A DNA stretch of 10,834 nt. Source: JAVBKP01 sp031553975 (GTDB lineage: Bacteria; Bacillota; Clostridia; Peptostreptococcales; Anaerovoracaceae). This document shows positions 7,238-10,834 of the stretch, piece after piece; within the stretch, counting starts at the first letter, position 1; every line of letters begins with the position of its first letter. The translations under genes were made by a program, and so were the position numbers. Under the pieces are notes generated by a model. It was not told the origin of the DNA, made no database searches, and saw only the letters and a list, made by a program, of their open reading frames with translations. Where the stretch lies: assembly GCA_031553975.1 (NCBI GenBank), contig JAVBKP010000076.1, forward strand, positions 1 through 10,834, read 5' to 3'.

Positions 7238-8278
7238 GTGGAAAGTTGCAATATTAAATTAACAGAGCTAACGGAAAACTGTGGTTGCTCTGCCAAGCTA
7301 GCACAAGGTTTGCTAGAAGGTATACTAGACAAATTCCCTATCCCAAATGATCCAAATCTACTGGTGGGCTTTCATACCAAGGACGATGCTTGTGTGTACA
7401 AATTAGACGAGAATACGGCTGTCATCCAAACTTTGGATTTTTTCACCCCAATCGTGGATGATCCCTATATGTACGGCCAAATCGCTGCAGCCAACTCTCT
7501 TAGCGACGTATTCGCCATGGGTGGCGATCCTAAGCTCGCGTTGAATATGCTATGCATTCCCCACAATATGGATAAAGAAGTGGTGGGCGCTATACTGCGA
7601 GGCGGATATGAAAAAACCATAGAAGCAGGTGCCATGCTGGTTGGAGGTCATACCATCGAAGACCCTATTCCAAAATACGGACTTTCCGTCACTGGATTCA
7701 TGCACCCTGATAAAGTATTGCGCAATAGTTCTGCCAAGGCCGGTGATGTATTGATTCTCACAAAACCCCTAGGCACAGGTATCCTAACTACTGCCAAAAA
7801 ACTAGGTCTCGTAGATGAAAAAGTATACAATGACATGTCTGCCTCTATGGCATTCCTCAACAAAACCGCCAAAGACATCATGATCAAATACCCTGTCAGT
7901 GCATGTACCGATATCACTGGCTTTGGGTTCCTTGGGCATCTGTATGAATTGGCTGAAGGCAGTGGTCTTACCGCCCATATTACAACAGATACGCTCCCTA
8001 TTTTCCCAACGGTGCTAAATCATGCAAAAGAAGGTCATGTACCGGGTGTGGTTTACCGTAATCTAGGCACCTTTGACGAGAAAGTTTGCCAAAAAATAAA
8101 AGTAACAGACGCCTACAAACGCCTGTTATGCGATCCACAAACCTCAGGCGGCCTGCTTATATCAGTGCCCGAGGCACATGCCAATGCACTACTAAGTGAA
8201 TTGAAAAGCTCTATTCCATGCGCCTTTACCGTTGGGTATCTGACTGAGAAAAAAGAGAAATACGTTGAGGTGATATAG
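7238..8278 (+). CDS. selD: Selenide, water dikinase (selenophosphate synthetase)
   Basis: 346 residues from a GTG start; E. coli SelD is 347. It makes selenophosphate from selenide and ATP for selenocysteine-tRNA and for tRNA 2-selenouridine. The flexible N-terminal loop carries ENCGCSAK with catalytic Cys15 (codon TGT, so a cysteine and not a selenocysteine form) and Lys20. Metal/ATP-binding aspartates are Asp50 (KDDA), Asp67 (TLDFF), Asp90 (SDVFAMGG) and Asp225 (TDITGFGFLGHL). GGHTIEDPIPKYGLS (136-150) and the C-terminal DPQTSGGLL block are also present. The GTG at 7238 is chosen because GGAGG (7228-7232) lies 5 bases before it. The alternative ATG at 7226 adds four residues but has no ribosome site and would itself contain the GGAGG. 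Three bases after the stop codon the repeats begin. Confidence 0.95.
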   Translation: MESCNIKLTELTENCGCSAKLAQGLLEGILDKFPIPNDPNLLVGFHTKDDACVYKLDENTAVIQTLDFFTPIVDDPYMYGQIAAANSLSDVFAMGGDPKLALNMLCIPHNMDKEVVGAILRGGYEKTIEAGAMLVGGHTIEDPIPKYGLSVTGFMHPDKVLRNSSAKAGDVLILTKPLGTGILTTAKKLGLVDEKVYNDMSASMAFLNKTAKDIMIKYPVSACTDITGFGFLGHLYELAEGSGLTAHITTDTLPIFPTVLNHAKEGHVPGVVYRNLGTFDEKVCQKIKVTDAYKRLLCDPQTSGGLLISVPEAHANALLSELKSSIPCAFTVGYLTEKKEKYVEVI

Positions 8279-8281
8279 CGG

Positions 8282-8308
8282 TACACAAGGGGACGGTTCT
8301 CGCGTGTT
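8282..8308 (+). repeat. GGGGACGGTTC-type repeat, copy B1
   Basis: A 27-base unit with the core CAAGGGGACGGTTCTC, starting 4 bases after the selD stop codon. ACAC at its left end pairs with GTGT at its right end. Its right part (CTCGCG, 8299-8304) is also the left arm of a second perfect palindrome with CGCGAG at 8319-8324, in the spacer between B1 and B2. Confidence 0.88.
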
Positions 8309-8325
8309 CGCACGGTGGCGCGAGG

Positions 8326-8352
8326 TGCACAGGGGGACGGTTCCTGCGTGCA
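8326..8352 (+). repeat. GGGGACGGTTC-type repeat, copy B2 (diverged)
   Basis: A 27-base unit with TGCAC and GTGCA at its ends as perfect inverted copies and the core GGGGGACGGTTC. Relative to the C copies, AAG has become AGG on the left and CTT has become CCT on the right, a paired change that keeps the stem. It ends 8 bases from the transposase stop codon. Confidence 0.85.
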
Positions 8353-8360
8353 AACGTTTA

Positions 8361-9107
8361 CTATTTCCTTACTAGCCCTACACTAACTCCAGTCAATCTG
8401 CTAATTTGCCTAATTGACAAACCTTTCGTTCTTGCTATTTTTATATACCCTAGTTGATTTTGGATTTCATGCCTTTGAAAGTCCTCTATCGTTTTGCATT
8501 TGCTAATGCTGCTGATAATGTCCCACGCCCTTTGGTCTGATAGCTTTTCTGACTTTGCACTTTCGTCCAAATAGTTTTTTTCGTCTGACCCTTTGTGAAA
8601 TTCAGTGAAATTGTCTTGTCCAATCAACTCCATTACTAGCTTCGTATCTGCGATATTAATGTCACTTTTTCCTATATATTCGCTATAGCTACTGTGCCCG
8701 TATGCAGTCAAATCTTTAGTAATATTCGCTTTGACTGGATTTTGGTGAATGTACCGTAATACCGTAGTCAGATATTCATCCGTTTCTACAGGTTCACTTT
8801 TGTATCGATCTTGAAATAAATGCCCTCCCCTACTGTATTTCCAGTTGTAATATTGGACATACCTGACCTCAATTCTCTTCATGATTTGACCTATGTCCTC
8901 TTCTTCTGCTTTTAGCAATAAGTGTACATGATTTGACATTAGGCAGTAACCATATAATTCAAATTTGCTTATTTCTTTTGCTTTGCCTAAGATTTCTTTG
9001 ATTTTTCTATAGTCTTGTTCGTCGTTGAATATTACCTGCTTGTTAATCCCTCTAAACACAATATGGTAGATGCCACTCGCGCTTTTCTTTCGTATAATTC
9101 TCGCCAT
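8361..9107 (-). CDS. REP-associated tyrosine transposase (RAYT; Y1/HUH family)
   Basis: 248 residues from the chosen start. The N-terminal Y1-transposase domain (about 1-130) begins RKKSASGIYHIVFRGINKQ. Its HUH motif is His60-Val61-His62 in YGYCLMSNHVHLLL. The catalytic tyrosine is among Tyr83, Tyr86 and Tyr87 in RYVQYYNWKYSRGGHLFQDRYKS, and HQNPVKA (121-127) is a family signature. These enzymes cut and join single-stranded DNA at hairpins. The C-terminus (about 225-246) looks like a helix-turn-helix (GLSIRQISRLTGVSVGLV) that may help bind the repeat. The ATG at 9107 has AAGGGG (9115-9120) 7 bases upstream; the in-frame ATG at 9149 has no ribosome site and lies in the leader stem. The frame is intact, so the protein may be active. 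There is no tnpB partner. Confidence 0.9.
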   Translation of the reverse strand: MARIIRKKSASGIYHIVFRGINKQVIFNDEQDYRKIKEILGKAKEISKFELYGYCLMSNHVHLLLKAEEEDIGQIMKRIEVRYVQYYNWKYSRGGHLFQDRYKSEPVETDEYLTTVLRYIHQNPVKANITKDLTAYGHSSYSEYIGKSDINIADTKLVMELIGQDNFTEFHKGSDEKNYLDESAKSEKLSDQRAWDIISSISKCKTIEDFQRHEIQNQLGYIKIARTKGLSIRQISRLTGVSVGLVRK

Positions 9108-9112
9108 AAAAT

Positions 9113-9145
9113 TACCCCTTCTATCATTTTCGTATAGAAAGGGTA
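9113..9145 (-). promoter_or_regulatory. Leader inverted repeat that buries the transposase ribosome site
   Basis: TACCCCTTCTAT (9113-9124) and ATAGAAAGGGTA (9134-9145) are inverted copies with 11 of 12 positions matching and a 9-base loop. In minus-strand RNA the single mismatch becomes a G-U pair, so the stem is a continuous 12 bp. The Shine-Dalgarno AAGGGG (9115-9120) lies wholly in the downstream arm and would be hidden. The upstream arm contains the predicted -10 box. RNA from that promoter would therefore start just inside the loop side and lack the arm. Sequestration would act mainly on read-through RNA. Confidence 0.65.
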
Positions 9146-9168
9146 TCATATTACTTTATATTTGTCAA
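9140..9168 (-). promoter_or_regulatory. Candidate transposase promoter touching a repeat end
   Basis: On the minus strand a perfect TTGACA (9163-9168) is followed after 17 bases by TACCCT (9140-9145), preceded by TG at the extended -10 position. The first two T of TTGACA are the terminal bases of repeat C1. The -10 is weak apart from the TG extension. RNA would begin near 9133. Confidence 0.45.
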
Positions 9169-9193
9169 CACGCAAGAACCGTCCCCTTGTGCT
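9167..9193 (-). repeat. GGGGACGGTTC-type repeat, copy C1
   Basis: The unit reads in minus orientation: AGCACAAGGGG, then ACGGTTC, ending TTGCGTGTT. It is opposite in direction to copies B1 and B2. CAAG and CTTG flank the core as inverted copies. With the next two bases it forms one period of a perfect 29-base tandem (9167-9195 and 9196-9224). Confidence 0.9.
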
Positions 9194-9195
9194 CA

Positions 9196-9222
9196 AACAC
9201 GCAAGAACCGTCCCCTTGTGCT
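9196..9222 (-). repeat. GGGGACGGTTC-type repeat, copy C2
   Basis: Identical to C1 over all 29 bases of the period, which runs to 9224 and touches the stop codon (9225-9227) of the next gene. Reading on from that stop, the repeat supplies an in-frame TGA at once, giving TAG TGA. Two identical contiguous units without spacers are a tandem duplication and not a CRISPR array. Confidence 0.9.
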
Positions 9223-9224
9223 CA

Positions 9225-10577
9225 CTAACTTATGCTTTCTAAGAATAAAAGTGCATCAGCAGCGTTATATCCAGCCTGTCCCCTTGCTTTTTTCTCATTG
9301 ATAAAATCTGTAGAGAACTGAATCCAGTCTAGTTTGTCTTCTTCGCCATATTGTTCTCTCGCAGCGGTCCTGATTTGTTGCCACTGTTCATTAAAAGCTA
9401 TAAGTTGTTCAATATTTTCTGTGTCTGCACTATGGGTTCTTTGATATAGCACCTGTGCGAATAATACTTCAAATTCATCTTCTGTGCAATCATTAGGGTC
9501 AATTTTTGTTTTGGTGAGTCCGTAATATTTTTCATAAACATCGATGTTTTTCGATGCCAACATGCCAATTAAATTCGATATGCTCTGATCAGTGCCTTCC
9601 GCAAATTCACCATTTAGTTTAGGCAAATAGATGACCTTTGACTCATAGGATTTATTAATATCATTTAGGTTCATTGGTGTATTCATGATCTCGTTCATAA
9701 TTTTGCACTTTGCTAGATGACATGCTATTGCCTCTTGCTCGCTAAGCTCTGAAAACTCTTTGCCCCCTGTGAGGCTGTAGTCTATGGAAAGATTAATCTG
9801 TGAGTCTAGATGCGAGCTCTTTCCATCAGCTATCTCCCTGTCTTCACACCCAGCCCTCACCATTTCAGCATTCATTGCCATATAATCTCTAGGGGTTATG
9901 GTCCCATCTACAACGTATTTTTCTTTAATAGCCGCTTTCATCTCTGTTTTGCTCATGCCGGCATATCCGTTTATCTCTCTGAATATTTCCATCGAGCGCG
10001 CAACTTCTTGTTTGCCTATTATGTCTTCTGGACCATCAGAAAACACTCGGAATCTGCCGATTTCTCCCGATATTATTGCCCTGGACCGTATGGCTACCTC
10101 CATTTCAGCATCAGAGGTATGCGTCACATTGCTATTTATCGCAAAGTGATATGCGGGACCAAAATATTTTATAAATTCCTCATTTGCTTTCTTTACTTTT
10201 TCTAAAGGTTCCTCTATCTTGTCCATTTCTGATTCAATTTTACAAAATATCTGGTCAATCTGCTTTAATGAGTATGCGTTTGGTGCTCTCTTTTCACTTG
10301 GCTCTGGGGCCATGGCTGCAGACTCTGCCTTTTGTTTTGATCGTTTAAAAAAGTTCTCATCCAGTTCTAGCCTAATGATTCTTGTTGCATTGCTAACGCT
10401 AGATGGGCTTTCTAAAAGGTCGTTGCCTTCTAATACCTTTGGTTGCCATGCTGTAGACTGCTCTTCTTCACCTAAGCTACTTTGCATGAATTTTGAAAAC
10501 TCCTGTTTTGGCATAACCCCTTGTGCATACACATGGTTTTTTAGTATTGCAACTGCTGATATTCCGCTTACATTCAT
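9225..10577 (-). CDS. Uncharacterised 450-residue acidic soluble protein
   Basis: I do not recognise this family. From the ATG at 10577 it has 450 residues, no signal peptide, no membrane segment and few cysteines. Residues about 35-100 look disordered (Ser/Glu/Pro/Lys-rich). From about 103 the protein appears mainly helical, with a probable coiled-coil stretch at 104-135 (KQIDQIFCKIESEMDKIEEPLEKVKK). The N-terminus MNVSGISAVAILKN is of a kind seen in small clostridial cytosolic and surface-organelle proteins, which is only a vague hint. The start has GAGGAGGG a few bases upstream; an in-frame ATG at 10637 lies in a predicted leader stem without a good ribosome site. Repeat C2 abuts the stop codon, so its 3' end may have been altered by repeat insertion. 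It points the same way as the transposase but has no visible functional link to it. Confidence 0.75.
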   Translation of the reverse strand: MNVSGISAVAILKNHVYAQGVMPKQEFSKFMQSSLGEEEQSTAWQPKVLEGNDLLESPSSVSNATRIIRLELDENFFKRSKQKAESAAMAPEPSEKRAPNAYSLKQIDQIFCKIESEMDKIEEPLEKVKKANEEFIKYFGPAYHFAINSNVTHTSDAEMEVAIRSRAIISGEIGRFRVFSDGPEDIIGKQEVARSMEIFREINGYAGMSKTEMKAAIKEKYVVDGTITPRDYMAMNAEMVRAGCEDREIADGKSSHLDSQINLSIDYSLTGGKEFSELSEQEAIACHLAKCKIMNEIMNTPMNLNDINKSYESKVIYLPKLNGEFAEGTDQSISNLIGMLASKNIDVYEKYYGLTKTKIDPNDCTEDEFEVLFAQVLYQRTHSADTENIEQLIAFNEQWQQIRTAAREQYGEEDKLDWIQFSTDFINEKKARGQAGYNAADALLFLESIS

Positions 10578-10632
10578 TTTTGCCCTCCTCTTGCCATAAC
10601 TATTGTGGCATTTATTTTTCGTAAAGCAAAAA

Positions 10633-10709
10633 ATCATCTGCCTGCATTTTTTTGCACAAACAAATGATATACAATCAATGTGCCTGATTTTTCAATCGTT
10701 CAAAATCAG
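10633..10709 (-). promoter_or_regulatory. Two hairpins in the long leader of the 450-residue protein gene
   Basis: Distal hairpin: CTGATTTT (10684-10691) and AAAATCAG (10702-10709) are a perfect 8-bp inverted repeat with a 10-base loop. Proximal hairpin: ATCATCTG (10633-10640) and CAAATGAT (10661-10668) pair over 8 bp in minus-strand RNA with one G-U, and enclose a second 4-bp stem of TGCA (10643-10646 and 10653-10656). Both lie in the predicted 195-base leader. No known riboswitch class is recognised. The rest of the 257 bases after 10577 holds only the promoter and the repeat listed separately. Confidence 0.45.
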
Positions 10710-10777
10710 TGAATCTCCTAAAAGTCCAATTCAGTTCCACACATTATATCGCATACTATTTTGCTATTTATAAGTAT

Positions 10778-10806
10778 ATTGTACCATTATGACAGCACTA
10801 GCGCAA
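10778..10806 (-). promoter_or_regulatory. Likely promoter of the 450-residue protein gene
   Basis: On the minus strand TTGCGC (10801-10806) is followed after 17 bases by TACAAT (10778-10783). RNA would start near 10771, about 195 bases before the ATG at 10577. Repeat copy D begins 11 bases beyond the -35 box. Confidence 0.55.
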
Positions 10807-10817
10807 ATGTTTTATTT

Positions 10818-10834
10818 AACACAAGGGGACGGTT
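10818..10834 (+). repeat. GGGGACGGTTC-type repeat, copy D, cut by the window edge
   Basis: AACACAAGGGGACGGTT runs to the last base and matches the first 17 bases of copy A exactly, in plus orientation. The rest of the unit should lie just outside. Confidence 0.85.

Larger units (their letters stand above)
8282..9222. mobile_element. RAYT transposase gene framed by inward-facing palindromic repeats
   Basis: The unit comprises repeats B1 and B2 (plus orientation), the intact Y1 transposase gene at 8361-9107 (minus strand) and repeats C1 and C2 (minus orientation). No tnpB, target duplication or longer terminal inverted repeats are visible. It is therefore not a typical IS200/IS605 element. It fits a REPtron, in which a single-copy RAYT acts on short palindromic repeats scattered through the genome; two further copies lie outside the unit in this window. 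Outer limits are set by the outermost repeats and are approximate. Confidence 0.6.

Noticed and set aside
7238..7300. Selenocysteine form of SelD
   Set aside because: The catalytic codon is TGT (Cys15) and not an in-frame TGA.
8113..8313. Small minus-strand frame that reads through repeat B1
   Set aside because: It is antisense to the conserved end of selD and has no ribosome site; its ends come from the repeat.
8361..9107. IS200/IS605 insertion sequence with tnpA
   Set aside because: No tnpB or omega-RNA-like sequence is present. The C-terminal helix-turn-helix and the flanking short palindromes fit a RAYT better.
9167..9224. Possible mini CRISPR array
   Set aside because: The two identical 29-base units are contiguous with no unique spacers, there are no cas genes, and the same unit occurs dispersed in the window.
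9810..10205. Plus-strand frames opposite the 450-residue gene
   Set aside because: They lack ribosome sites and promoters and are rich in residues typical of antisense shadows, while the minus-strand gene has a strong start.

Overview
The window looks like the chromosome of a low-GC Gram-positive anaerobe, most likely an endospore-forming member of the Clostridia. This rests on strong AGGAGG-type ribosome sites, short intergenic gaps, the sporulation membrane gene ylbJ next to tmcAL, ammonia-dependent AsnA, QueH and SelD. The genus cannot be named from the sequence.

Layout: (1) 1-1119 holds a divergent pair. A YafY-like HTH/WYL regulator, cut by the left edge, faces a small cysteine hydrolase of the isochorismatase fold. 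They share a 120-base promoter region with a clear palindromic operator candidate. (2) 1160-7063 is a minus-strand series of six genes, transcribed in the order ylbJ, tmcAL, tdk, queH, asnA, map. Some overlap or lie within a few bases of each other, so it is probably one or two operons. Its products serve sporulation (YlbJ), tRNA wobble-base modification (TmcAL, QueH), thymidine salvage (Tdk), asparagine supply (AsnA) and removal of N-terminal methionine (Map). (3) 7064-8278 holds the divergent selD gene, which makes selenophosphate. (4) 8279-9224 is a mobile-type unit: an intact Y1/HUH transposase of the RAYT (REP-associated tyrosine transposase) kind. It lies between two pairs of 27-base imperfectly palindromic repeats with the core GGGGACGGTTC. 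(5) 9225-10577 encodes a 450-residue soluble protein I do not recognise. It sits behind a predicted 195-base structured leader and a good sigma-A-like promoter.

The most interesting structure is the repeat/transposase system. Six copies of the repeat lie in the right 3.7 kb: one in the selD leader, two between selD and the transposase, two between the transposase and the unknown gene, and one running off the right edge. The inner copies touch, or nearly touch, the stop codons of their neighbours. The transposase leader contains a near-perfect 12-bp inverted repeat that buries the transposase Shine-Dalgarno sequence. Its upstream arm overlaps the predicted -10 box. RNA made from the local promoter should therefore lack that arm, while read-through RNA from outside would fold and be silenced. 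This matches a known logic of IS10-type elements, but here it is an inference from sequence alone.

A second theme is tRNA position 34. TmcAL (ac4C34), QueH (queuosine 34) and SelD (selenophosphate, which can feed 2-selenouridine 34) all lie within about 5 kb. No gene-free stretch exceeds 300 bases; the longest is the 257 bases after 10577, described below.
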